A DNA stretch of 64,000 nt from positions 327,525 to 391,524 of the forward strand of contig JASEFA010000002.1 of NCBI GenBank assembly GCA_030019365.1, read 5' to 3'. The DNA is from Bacillota bacterium (GTDB lineage Bacteria; Bacillota; Sulfobacillia; JACIYH01). The notes beneath the pieces are model-generated. The model saw only the letters and a program-made list of their open reading frames with translations. It searched no databases and had not been told where the DNA came from. Of this stretch, positions 8,326-16,117 are shown one piece after another (the first letter of the stretch is position 1; every line of letters starts with the position of its first letter). Made by a program: the position numbers and the translations under genes.

Positions 8326-9225
8326 CTAACCGGACTCTCCCGCGCCCGGGTAGAGAGACCACCGGCCCACGGGCCTGCACAGGAAAGCACGATATCCCCG
8401 ACCGTGAAGCCCATCGAGGGCGCGCTCGGCGGCCCGGGACGCAGAGAAAACCCCGAAGACAGCCGGGCCGCTCCCGCTCATCTCCGTGCCCAGGGCTCCA
8501 GCCCCCACGAGCAACGCGCGCAGCTCCCCTACCTCCGGGACCAGGTGCTCCGTAACCGGGCGCAGGTCATTCCACATGGCACCCGCCACACCTGGCAGGT
8601 CACCGTGCTCCAGGGCATCCCGGACCGCGTCCACCCCCTTGCCTCCGGGCACCGGCGGCCGCGACGCGCCGTCCCAAAGGCGATAGACCTCGGCCGTAGC
8701 CACCTGGCAGGCAGGCCATGTCACCACCAGCACGCAGGGGGGAAGCTCAGGCAGGGGACTGCACACGTCCCCTCTTCCTTCACCCAGCATCGTTCCCCCG
8801 GCGAGAAAGAAGGGAACATCGCTGCCCAGCGCGGCGGCCAGCCGGGTCATCTCGCTCGCCAGTACCTGCACATCCCAAAGCCAGGTCAGGCCTCGCAACG
8901 TGGCGGCGGCATCAGAGCTCCCTCCGCCCAGGCCCGCAGCCGGGGGGATGGCTTTGTACAGATCGATGCGCACCCCCCTGCCGGCCAGGCACTCCGCCAG
9001 GTCGCGGAGGGAACGGGCCGCCCGGTAGGCCAGGTTCCCCTCTCCCTCGGGAACTCCCGGCCAGACGCATTTCACCTCCAGGCCGGGAGAACATCGCAGG
9101 GATACCAGGTCGCAAAGGCTGACGGCCTGAAACACGGTGCGCAACCGGTGATAGCCGTCAGGGAGACGGGGACCGACCTCGAGAGCCAGATTGATCTTGG
9201 CGAAAGCAGGGAGGAGTATGGACAC
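8326..9225 (-). CDS. ispE: 4-diphosphocytidyl-2-C-methyl-D-erythritol kinase
   Basis: A GHMP kinase of the MEP isoprenoid pathway that phosphorylates CDP-ME. Visible motifs are AFAKINLALEV (about residues 6-16), the ATP loop PPAAGLGGGSSDAAA and the C-terminal MSGSGPAVFGVF. About 299 aa from the GTG at 9223-9225, close to family length. Earlier in-frame starts add a Pro/Arg-rich stretch not seen in relatives. The gene lies between veg and glmU as in Bacillus. A terminator hairpin upstream separates it from the protease gene. Confidence 0.93.
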   Translation of the reverse strand: MSILLPAFAKINLALEVGPRLPDGYHRLRTVFQAVSLCDLVSLRCSPGLEVKCVWPGVPEGEGNLAYRAARSLRDLAECLAGRGVRIDLYKAIPPAAGLGGGSSDAAATLRGLTWLWDVQVLASEMTRLAAALGSDVPFFLAGGTMLGEGRGDVCSPLPELPPCVLVVTWPACQVATAEVYRLWDGASRPPVPGGKGVDAVRDALEHGDLPGVAGAMWNDLRPVTEHLVPEVGELRALLVGAGALGTEMSGSGPAVFGVFSASRAAERALDGLHGRGYRAFLCRPVGRWSLYPGAGESG

Positions 9226-9332
9226 CTGACCACCAGCGGTGCCGCCCCTGTGCAGCAGACAGGGCCTGACCGCGGGCGGCCGCCACTTGTCCATTCTCGC
9301 CCGGCGGGCTCAATTCCTCCGCTGGCCGGAAA

Positions 9333-9360
9333 GACGCCGGCAAATAGCGAGGCCGGCGTC
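9333..9360 (-). terminator. Intrinsic terminator of the protease gene
   Basis: Perfect 9-bp arms GACGCCGGC/GCCGGCGTC with a 10-nt loop, followed on the minus strand by TTTCC. The upstream arm overlaps the stop codon of the trypsin-like gene (cTGAcgccggc). It insulates ispE from the gene before it. Confidence 0.55.
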
Positions 9361-10357
9361 AGGCCAGCTCCACGTCCAGGAGTTCCAGCACCCGGCGAAT
9401 GTCAGAAGCGATGGTGGCGCGGTCGGAGCCCGCAGCCAGCAGTGCCACTGCCGCGCCTTCGGGGGTCACGATCAGGGACCCGCTATCCCCGGGCGCCCCA
9501 ATGGCGGTGAACACGAGCTGCTTGGTGAAGAAGGCCCACTCCGTGTCGGAAACGGCTACCCTGACCACCGCGTGCATCACGCGCAGCCGACCCTGCGTCA
9601 GACCCGTGGTGCGACCGCTTTTCATCACTTCCAGTCCGATTTCCGGCTCGGCGGTCCCGGTAACCCGGCCTACTCCCAGGACGGTGGGCTCGAGGGATAT
9701 CCCCGGCAGAGGCCGGGCCACGGCAGCGTCCACCACGTTCTCCCTGCTGCGCCGCGGATAGATGTGAACGCCGTAGGAGGAGCGCAGTCCCGCCACCAGG
9801 CGATCGGCAATCTTCTCTACCCGGCGCGCCACCGGACAGGAAGCCAGACTGCTCGGCCCCGCCCGGAACAGGGGGACGAAGCGCTCCAGGTGGGCCACCG
9901 TGTCGGCCTCCGTTCCCCCGTCGTAGGTCCCGGGCTGACGGATGGGGTCTCCCTTGCGGGCGCGGCCATCCCGGCCGTCAGTGCTGTTGGCCAGCACGTG
10001 GTTGTTGGACAGGATCATGAGCTCCCCGGTGCGCTTATCGCGCACCACCGCACCCAGGGTACCGGCGCTCACCTGCCAGTGGCCGATGCTCACCCCCGGT
10101 ACCAGCGGGCGCACGCGGTCCGTGCGGGAAAGGAACCGCAGATCCCCCACTTCCACCACATCTGTGGCCACCTGACCCAGCCGGTAGGGGACATGGTGGC
10201 GGGGGTGGAGGTCGCGTGTTGCCACTTTTCGTCTCACCAGCACCGTCACACCCAGGTGGGCGGTTGGCTCTCCGCCCACCTCTTTGTACCCGACGCCCAC
10301 TCCCACCACGTTATCCAGTCCCAGGAGGAAGCGCCGGGCCCGCCGCAGCGATCCCAA
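9359..10357 (-). CDS. Trypsin-like (Nal1-type) serine protease-like protein
   Basis: 332 aa. The pattern is that of chymotrypsin-fold proteins: SNNHVLAN (His120), a conserved acidic segment VVDAAVARPL (Asp210) and GAPGDSGSL (Ser292), which could form a full catalytic triad. No signal peptide is visible, so the protein is probably cytoplasmic, unlike most bacterial trypsin-like enzymes. The N-terminal 100 residues contain the VVGVGVGYKEVGG segment typical of the Nal1-like group. The target is unknown. In Bacillus this slot holds the spore genes yabG (a protease) and sspF; whether this protein replaces YabG is speculation. Confidence 0.7.
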   Translation of the reverse strand: MGSLRRARRFLLGLDNVVGVGVGYKEVGGEPTAHLGVTVLVRRKVATRDLHPRHHVPYRLGQVATDVVEVGDLRFLSRTDRVRPLVPGVSIGHWQVSAGTLGAVVRDKRTGELMILSNNHVLANSTDGRDGRARKGDPIRQPGTYDGGTEADTVAHLERFVPLFRAGPSSLASCPVARRVEKIADRLVAGLRSSYGVHIYPRRSRENVVDAAVARPLPGISLEPTVLGVGRVTGTAEPEIGLEVMKSGRTTGLTQGRLRVMHAVVRVAVSDTEWAFFTKQLVFTAIGAPGDSGSLIVTPEGAAVALLAAGSDRATIASDIRRVLELLDVELA

Positions 10358-10465
10358 AACCCTTTCCAGGGTGCACCACCTGCCCGTTGTTGCCCGTCTT
10401 ATGTAACCATCCTATGCACGGGCACCGTCGAACGGTGAAGCACCTGCCCCCGGGTCAAACACAGT

Positions 10466-10500
10466 GGAGATAAAGAAACAGGCCCCCGCATGGGGGCCTG
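10466..10500 (-). terminator. Intrinsic terminator of veg
   Basis: CAGGCCCCC/GGGGGCCTG arms with a 4-nt loop (10479-10500), followed on the minus strand by TTTCTTTATC. A strong rho-independent terminator 25 nt past the veg stop codon. Confidence 0.8.
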
Positions 10501-10524
10501 CCCGCCCGAACCCTTAGCCTGTGC

Positions 10525-10803
10525 TCAGCCGCTGCAAACCTGTAGGCGCTTCTCTCCCTCGTCAGTGCATACGATTACTTCTACGGCCGCGGTAAGCACA
10601 TCCGTATAGCTGAAAGAAACCCGCCGCATGGGTATCTGCTTGCCTTCGATCTTGACCACGAAGATGGAGGGGTAGGTCTTCTCCAGGATGCCTTCCTTCT
10701 CCACTACCTTGCGCCGCCCCTTGTTGGCGCGCACTCTGACCTTCTCGCCCACATGGCAGTCGATGTTCTCACGGATTATGCGCAGCACCTGGCTGGTCGG
10801 CAT
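10525..10803 (-). CDS. veg: Veg family protein
   Basis: 92 aa, matching Veg of Bacillus in length. Recognisable segments are IRENIDCHVGEKVRVRANKG and the C-terminal VSFSYTDVLTAAVEV. Veg is a small SH3-like, probably nucleic-acid-associated protein, strongly expressed in growth and linked in Bacillus to biofilm control and spore outgrowth. It stands as a single-gene unit here, between its own strong promoter and terminator, in the conserved rsmA-veg-ispE neighbourhood. Confidence 0.93.
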   Translation of the reverse strand: MPTSQVLRIIRENIDCHVGEKVRVRANKGRRKVVEKEGILEKTYPSIFVVKIEGKQIPMRRVSFSYTDVLTAAVEVIVCTDEGEKRLQVCSG

Positions 10804-10847
10804 TCACATCCTTCCCTTCGCCCCGCCAAAAGCAACCTTATGCGCCA

Positions 10848-10876
10848 ATTGTATCACAGTTTGGCGCCCTCGTCAA
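10848..10876 (-). promoter_or_regulatory. Strong sigma-A promoter of veg
   Basis: TTGACG (10871-10876), 17 bp, TACAAT (10848-10853), with TG one base before the -10 (extended -10). The veg promoter is one of the strongest known in Bacillus, and this one is also near consensus. Confidence 0.85.
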
Positions 10877-10999
10877 GAACATGTATTTTACGTCTGCGGT
10901 CCGCCCCTGTCAACCCCAAATCGCACGTTCGCCTCACCCGCGGTGTCCCCCTGCACCGCACACCCCGAACGCAGCAGTACCGTGTGAGGCGCGCCCGGA

Positions 11000-11053
11000 C
11001 CACGGACGACACCCCCCGCCCTGGGCACCCGGGCCACGGACGACACCCCCCGC
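11000..11053. repeat. 20-bp direct repeat, 34-bp period
   Basis: The 20-mer CCACGGACGACACCCCCCGC occurs at 11000-11019 and again at 11034-11053. It lies in the 213-bp gap between the veg promoter and the end of the GNAT gene. No other feature is seen in this gap. Confidence 0.8.
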
Positions 11054-11089
11054 GCCTTCTCCTGGGCGCCCGCATGGCGCTGCACCAGC

Positions 11090-11929
11090 TCAAAAAAGAC
11101 GGGATATGGTGTCATCCCAGCGTGGCCCGCCCCCAGGCACAGGCGGCTCCGCGAAGGCCCGCTCCAGCAGGCGGCGAGCCTCCTCGAGCGTAATGACGTC
11201 CCCGTTGGGTCGCATGACGCCGTTTACGAAGACGGCACGGGCAATCCCGTAACGTCGCCTGACGGCCAGGTCGCCGCAGTTGTATACCCGCACCACCACC
11301 CGGTCCCCGTAGGGCCGGGCCGCCTCCCGCATGATGGCGGCCTCCGGGCTCCACTGTCCCGTGCAGAGCGGCGTGAAAAACACGTCTACGACCACCGCTC
11401 CCGGCACGGGCTCAAATGTGTAGGTGGGATGCATATAGGCTGCGATCCGACGAGCCGGCTTTTCGCCGGTGGAGCGGCCCAGGCGCTTGACCATGAGCCG
11501 GCGCGTGCCCCGCGTCTCCACCAGTTCGAATCCCAAGCGGCTGAAGAATTCCACCGGCATAAACCCGTACACCCCGGCGAGGGCGTCCACTACCAGGTCG
11601 CGTGACTGCGTCAAAGCCAGACGGGAGGCTTCGTCGATCAGGGCACGCCCCACCCCCAGGCCTTTCTGGAACACCGTCACGCAATGTACCAAAAGGGCTC
11701 CCTCACCATGGACGTCGCGGGCGGCCCTCTCGATCGGCACCACCTCGACAAACCCCACGGGCTGCCCGTCCAGGTGCGCCACCACCACTCGGACGCCGTT
11801 GGCTGCTTCTTCTTCCAGGTAGCACCGGCGGCTTTCTACCTGGCGCTCGTCGTAACGGTCCACATGACCGCACGCGCACACGGCCAGCCAGTTCGATTCG
11901 TCCAGACCGCGGAATTCGAATGGCGCCAT
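11090..11929 (-). CDS. GNAT acetyltransferase with C-terminal YoaP-like domain
   Basis: 279 aa. Residues about 1-150 form a GNAT fold; the acetyl-CoA loop appears as VFQKGLGVGRALIDEA, the variant of Q/R-x-x-G-x-G/A. The remaining 125 residues resemble the thioredoxin-like extension found in YoaP-type proteins, with one cysteine in PLCTGQW. Such proteins may acylate small molecules or peptides; the substrate is unknown. The start ATG follows a run of purines. The gene is not part of the Bacillus order at this place and may be a lineage insertion. Confidence 0.75.
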   Translation of the reverse strand: MAPFEFRGLDESNWLAVCACGHVDRYDERQVESRRCYLEEEAANGVRVVVAHLDGQPVGFVEVVPIERAARDVHGEGALLVHCVTVFQKGLGVGRALIDEASRLALTQSRDLVVDALAGVYGFMPVEFFSRLGFELVETRGTRRLMVKRLGRSTGEKPARRIAAYMHPTYTFEPVPGAVVVDVFFTPLCTGQWSPEAAIMREAARPYGDRVVVRVYNCGDLAVRRRYGIARAVFVNGVMRPNGDVITLEEARRLLERAFAEPPVPGGGPRWDDTISRLF

Positions 11930-11972
11930 TTCCCACCCCCGGACCCCGACCCACCGGCGACGCCGGCGACCT

Positions 11973-12443
11973 CTAGCGGGCGTATTTGTCGGCTACCTTG
12001 GATGCGCCGTAAGAGTTGGGCTTGATCTTGGCGTCAAAACCGGTGCCGGTGACCATGCCCACCACTTCGCGGATCATGTCCCGGGTCTCGCCGTTCCGTC
12101 CCACGTCCAGGTGGATCTCAATGTCCAGGCCGGAAGAGCCATTCTGGGCCAGCCGCTCGGCCAGCCGGCTGGCCACACCCAGGGATAGGGCCACCTCGTA
12201 GAAAATGCGCTGCCGCAGGCTGGGCATCTTGCGCTCCCTGCGCCTGGTGAAGTAATAACGGCCCCCCTTGCCCAGGCGGTGGATGATGACGGCGGTCACG
12301 AAGAGCACGTCATCGTGAACCTGGGAGTCGGTACCGATGATCAGCTTGTACGAGGCGTCGGGGTCTTCGGCCACGAAGCCCATGATATCGGAGAACATCT
12401 GCTCGAATCCCAGCACGCCCCTGGTCGGGCTTGTGAAGTACAT
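11973..12443 (-). CDS. YkuK/DUF458 RNase H-like protein
   Basis: About 156 aa. The family signature begins MYFTSPTRG and includes YKLIIGTDSQVH, where the Asp is part of an RNase H-like active site, and a C-terminal NSYGASKVADKYAR. Family members are common in Firmicutes and have no firmly known role. I prefer the ATG at 12441-12443. A likely extended -10 (TGTTACAAT) lies just upstream of it, which would leave only a very short leader; an ATG 21 nt upstream is the alternative. Confidence 0.8.
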   Translation of the reverse strand: MYFTSPTRGVLGFEQMFSDIMGFVAEDPDASYKLIIGTDSQVHDDVLFVTAVIIHRLGKGGRYYFTRRRERKMPSLRQRIFYEVALSLGVASRLAERLAQNGSSGLDIEIHLDVGRNGETRDMIREVVGMVTGTGFDAKIKPNSYGASKVADKYAR

Positions 12444-12614
12444 CCTCCCCCACCTGGTCCCCATTGTAACACGAATCCCGGCACAACATCACCTGGTGCC
12501 CGCAGCGCACGTCAACCGTCAGCCCCCGCGGACGCCCATCAGATGGCGGCCCGCGCGGTGGTCGCCCGGCGGCGGCCCGGGCGGCGACCGCAGGAAGTGG
12601 CACGGAACCGCTCG

Positions 12615-13466
12615 TCAGCGAGGGGAGGAGCGGCGGGCACTGAGCACGGCGGCCAGAGCGAGAAACTCACTCACACTCAGCTCCTCGGCGCGCCGGCCGG
12701 GGTCCACCCCCGCTTCCCGCAGCAGAACGGCGGCTTCCCCCCGGGCGGCCGCCACCGGGGAACCGGCCAGGGCGTTGAGGAGGGTCTTGCGGCGCTGTCC
12801 GAAGGCGGCCCGCAGCACGTCGGTCAGGCCCGGGGGCAGGTGCAGGTCCCCCTTGCGTTCCAGCACCGCCACCGCCGACCACACCAGCGGCCGCGGGAAA
12901 AAGCAGCCGGGCGAGACCTTCGCCACCAGGCGAGCCCCGCCCCGCACGGCAGCCAGCACCGACAGGGCACCGTACGCCCTGGAACCGGGACCGGCCACCA
13001 GCCTCTCCGCCGCTTCCTTCTGGAGGGTAACCACCGCCATGTCCCAGTCCAGGGGCTCTTCCAGCCACAGGTAGAGAAGGAGGGCCGTGAGGTAGTACGG
13101 CAGGTTCCCCGCCAGCTTCACCCTGCCCCCCGGGCCGGCCTGCCGCCGGGCCTCCACCAGCAGCTCCGCCCAATCCACCCTCAGGGCGTCGGCTTCCCGC
13201 ACGGTCACCGCGGGCAGGTCGGCCACCGCCTCCTCCAGGACGCCCACCAGGGCGGGGTCGATCTCCAGGGCCACCACGCGGGCGGCAGCCCTCCCCAGGG
13301 CCCGCGTGAGCGTGCCCACCCCCGCCCCCACCTCGATCACCACATCAGCAGGGTGAAGGGCACAGTGCTCCACGATCTTCCGCAGGATGTTCCCATCGAT
13401 GAGGAAGTTCTGCCCCCACTGGTGACGGGGCGAGACCCCCCGCTGGGCCAGCAGCCTGCGCAGCAC
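12615..13466 (-). CDS. rsmA: 16S rRNA dimethyladenosine transferase RsmA (KsgA)
   Basis: Dimethylates two adenines near the 3' end of 16S rRNA. Motifs: HQWGQNFLID, the SAM-binding VIEVGAGVGTLT, ALEIDPAL, and the catalytic NLPYYLTALLL (NLPY). The C-terminal helical domain includes FGQRRKTLLNAL. The start is uncertain. GTG at 13466 is used here, but the conserved segment ahead of it (HLASPS) suggests the true start lies further upstream, for example GTG 13556 with a GAGG site, which would overlap yabE by 40 bp. The usual partner rnmV is missing. Confidence 0.93.
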   Translation of the reverse strand: MLRRLLAQRGVSPRHQWGQNFLIDGNILRKIVEHCALHPADVVIEVGAGVGTLTRALGRAAARVVALEIDPALVGVLEEAVADLPAVTVREADALRVDWAELLVEARRQAGPGGRVKLAGNLPYYLTALLLYLWLEEPLDWDMAVVTLQKEAAERLVAGPGSRAYGALSVLAAVRGGARLVAKVSPGCFFPRPLVWSAVAVLERKGDLHLPPGLTDVLRAAFGQRRKTLLNALAGSPVAAARGEAAVLLREAGVDPGRRAEELSVSEFLALAAVLSARRSSPR

Positions 13467-13516
13467 GCTGGGCGAGGCGAGGTGCTCCCGCCAGTCAGAG
13501 GGCAGAGCTTCCCCGG

Positions 13517-14683
13517 CTAGGGCAGGATGTAGACGATGACCCTTCGCTTTCCCCACTTCCAGGCCTCGGCCAGGGTATCGTAGCACAGGTCGACCTTGCT
13601 GCCCTTGATGGCTCCCCCGATGTCGGCGGCCAGCCCGTAACCGTAACCCTCAACGTACAGCCTGGTGCCCAGGGGGATTACCCTGGGATCGACCGCCACG
13701 ATGCCCCGCCCGGCCTTCATCCCGGTGTAGGTGTACCCGGTGGCGTTGGGCCCGCACGACTCGGGTCCCGGGTAGTAGGCGGTGGCCGTCACTTCCATGG
13801 CCCGCCGGAAGCGGATCACCTGCCCGCCCCGGGAGATGGAGGAGGCCCGGCCCACCGCCACCACTTCGGTCACCGGCTGCCGCACCACCTGGTAGCCCAC
13901 CGGCTCGCGGGCCACTTCCTGACCGTCGGCGTACTTCACCCGGTAAGTCACCTGTTGCACACCCGGTTTGCCGCGCTGCAGAACCCGTGCCAGCCCAAAA
14001 GGTATGCCCTCGTCGTCGCGCCTCTCCACCCGGTGCGGTATCTCCTCCCGCGTCGTGGCCTCTCCGTAAGTAATGCGCACCACGCGGATGGCCATCCCGG
14101 GCTGGACCGCGGCCTCGAGACCCGGGATGACCTCGTCGTGGGACCCGAGAGCGACCCCTGCTTCTCGCAGCACGGCAGCCACCGTAGGACCGGGGGAACT
14201 CAACTCGCGCGTGATGCCGTCTGCGGTGATGCTGAGGGGCACGCAACGGTACACGTGCACCCGCATCCCGGGCCTGAGGGAAGAGCCAGGCTCGGGCACC
14301 ACCACATCCCGGGCACTCAGCCTGATCCCCGCCCCGGCGAGAGCCTGCTCCACCCGGCGGGCGGAGGTGGACACCGAAAAGACCTTGCCATCAGCGAGAA
14401 CTTCAACCTGTTTGTCCGGAAGGAACAGCGGCACCGCCAGCAGGATCGCCGCCCCAAGCATGATGGCTAGCGCCCGCAGGTACCGGTTCCCCCCTGCATC
14501 TCTCCATCTGATCAGTCCTGTCGACCCCCTACAGGTAGACAGAATTCGACGGACGCCCCTGCCATCCCTGCCACGCCCACCCTGTCCCGGCACCTCGCCA
14601 CCACACCTGCCATCGGGACCCTCCCAGGGCAACCCCCGAGCATTGCCACCGCATCCACGGCCCGGCACCGGGTCAGCCTTCAC
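13517..14683 (-). CDS. yabE: YabE-like G5/3D cell-wall protein
   Basis: 388 aa. After a basic N-terminal part of about 68 residues comes one membrane helix (ALAIMLGAAILLAVPLFL). Then follow two DUF348 repeats, a G5 domain (VTYRVKYADGQEVAREP region) and a C-terminal 3D domain whose three Asp positions are in VAVDPRVIP, AADIGGAIKG and KVDLCYDT. The 3D domain resembles lytic transglycosylases of the resuscitation-promoting type, so the protein probably remodels peptidoglycan outside the cell. The GTG start overlaps the hsp20 stop codon (GTGA). Confidence 0.9.
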   Translation of the reverse strand: MKADPVPGRGCGGNARGLPWEGPDGRCGGEVPGQGGRGRDGRGVRRILSTCRGSTGLIRWRDAGGNRYLRALAIMLGAAILLAVPLFLPDKQVEVLADGKVFSVSTSARRVEQALAGAGIRLSARDVVVPEPGSSLRPGMRVHVYRCVPLSITADGITRELSSPGPTVAAVLREAGVALGSHDEVIPGLEAAVQPGMAIRVVRITYGEATTREEIPHRVERRDDEGIPFGLARVLQRGKPGVQQVTYRVKYADGQEVAREPVGYQVVRQPVTEVVAVGRASSISRGGQVIRFRRAMEVTATAYYPGPESCGPNATGYTYTGMKAGRGIVAVDPRVIPLGTRLYVEGYGYGLAADIGGAIKGSKVDLCYDTLAEAWKWGKRRVIVYILP

Positions 14684-15138
14684 CCCTCGTTCTTCACCTC
14701 AACGCGCACGTTCTTGAAGCCGGCGTCTTCCACCTTGGGGAGGTGTACCTCCAGGACCCCGTTCCGGTATTCGGCCCGCGCCCGCTCGGCATCCACCTCA
14801 GCGGGTAGCTGGAAGCTGCGGTGGAAGGAGCCGAAACGCCGCTCCCGCCAGTGGTAGGTGGCGTCCTCCCGCTCCCTTTCCTCGCTGGTACGTCCGGCGA
14901 CGGTCAGTACGTTGTGCCGCACGTTCACATTCAGGTCCTGCGCCCGCAGCCCGGGCACCTCGGCCACCACCACTACGTCCTTATCGGTCTCGAACATGTC
15001 CACGGAAGGCTCCCAATGGTGGGCGCGCTCCGCCACCGAACCCCACCAGGGCATTACCCCCAGGAGCCGCCCGGCCTCGGACTCCAACTCCCTCCACCGC
15101 CGCCACGGCCCGGGAGCCCAACGCTCGATGTCCCGCAC
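14680..15138 (-). CDS. Small heat shock protein, Hsp20 family
   Basis: About 152 aa. The alpha-crystallin domain (about residues 45-145) shows WEPSVDMFETDKDVVVVAEV and a C-terminal NGVLEVHLPKVED. It probably holds unfolded proteins in the cytoplasm. The GTG 15136-15138 has an AGGGAGG site 7 nt upstream; longer in-frame starts have none. The gene lies between tatD and yabE, which are neighbours in Bacillus, so it was added to a conserved unit. No CIRCE-like repeat is seen upstream. Confidence 0.9.
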   Translation of the reverse strand: MRDIERWAPGPWRRWRELESEAGRLLGVMPWWGSVAERAHHWEPSVDMFETDKDVVVVAEVPGLRAQDLNVNVRHNVLTVAGRTSEEREREDATYHWRERRFGSFHRSFQLPAEVDAERARAEYRNGVLEVHLPKVEDAGFKNVRVEVKNEG

Positions 15139-15249
15139 AGTCCTGCCTCCCTTCCCCACTGTTTCCTGAGTAAGTATGAGGAGGAAGGCCATGCCCTATG
15201 CGCCACCGCCCAGGAACCACGGCATCAGTGGCACGAGGCGGGGCAGGAT

Positions 15250-16083
15250 TCAGGTAAGGCGGAAAAGGCGGCGGGCGTTCTCGGTGGTCAGGGCGGCGAG
15301 CCTGTCGGGGGGTACCCCCCTGGCCTGCGCCACCGCCTCCGCCACCCTGGCCACAAAGGCCGGCTCGTTGCGCTTCCCTCGCCAGGGTTCTGGGGCCAGG
15401 TAGGGACAGTCTGTCTCCACCAGAATGCGGTCGAGGGGGACGACGCGGAGCACCCGGCGGAGACCGTGGGCGTTGGCAAAGGTGACCGGCCCGGCAAACC
15501 CGAGGTGAAACCCCATGTTCAGCGCCCGGCGGGCCGCTTCCTCATCACCGGAAAAGCAGTGCAGCACGCCCCCCACCTCGCCCGCCTTCTCCCGGCGCAG
15601 GATCTCCATCATGTCGGGGTAAGCATCCCGGCAGTGCAGGATGAGGCGCAGGCCCAGCTCCCGGGCGAGGCCGATGTGACCGGCGAAGGCCTCCTGCTGG
15701 ACGTCGGCCGGGCTCAACATGCGGTAGTAGTCCAGCCCGGTCTCGCCGATGGCCACTACCCGCGGCCCCTGCGCCAGGCGTCGGATCTCCTTCGCAACCC
15801 CAGCCCATTGATTCGCGTCGTGGGGGTGGATGCCCACCGCCGCCCACACCCGCTCCTGGCGGGCCGCCAGATCGCAGGCCCGCCGGCTGGAGGCCAGGTC
15901 GGCGCCAGGGTTCACCACGGCCACCAGCCCGGCCCGCCACGCCCTCTCCATCACCTGGGCCCGGTCCCGGTCAAACTGGGGGAAGTCCAGGTGCGCATGA
16001 CTGTCAATCAGGTCCGTCTCACCCCACCCCCCACCGTACTCGCGTATGACCACGTGCTCTGCCGCCCGTCCGGCGCCGGCCAT
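15250..16083 (-). CDS. tatD: TatD-family metal-dependent DNase
   Basis: About 277 aa with an amidohydrolase TIM-barrel. Metal ligands are visible in DSHAHLDF, GIHPHDAN, IGETGLDYY, HCRDAYPD and VETDCPYLAPEPWRG. YabD/TatD enzymes are 3'-5' exonucleases on single-stranded DNA or RNA. It lies just after metG, as in Bacillus. I use the ATG at 16081-16083; the peptide between it and the first conserved strand (about 20 residues) is longer than in many relatives, so a later start is possible. Confidence 0.9.
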   Translation of the reverse strand: MAGAGRAAEHVVIREYGGGWGETDLIDSHAHLDFPQFDRDRAQVMERAWRAGLVAVVNPGADLASSRRACDLAARQERVWAAVGIHPHDANQWAGVAKEIRRLAQGPRVVAIGETGLDYYRMLSPADVQQEAFAGHIGLARELGLRLILHCRDAYPDMMEILRREKAGEVGGVLHCFSGDEEAARRALNMGFHLGFAGPVTFANAHGLRRVLRVVPLDRILVETDCPYLAPEPWRGKRNEPAFVARVAEAVAQARGVPPDRLAALTTENARRLFRLT

Positions 16084-16117
16084 CCCGCCTGACCCCAGGT
16101 GACGGGAGCGCGGCATC

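Noticed and set aside
12560..12589. GGTCGCC/GGCGACC hairpin after rsmA
   Set aside because: A 7-bp stem with a long GC loop and no U-run; such stems are common by chance at this GC content.
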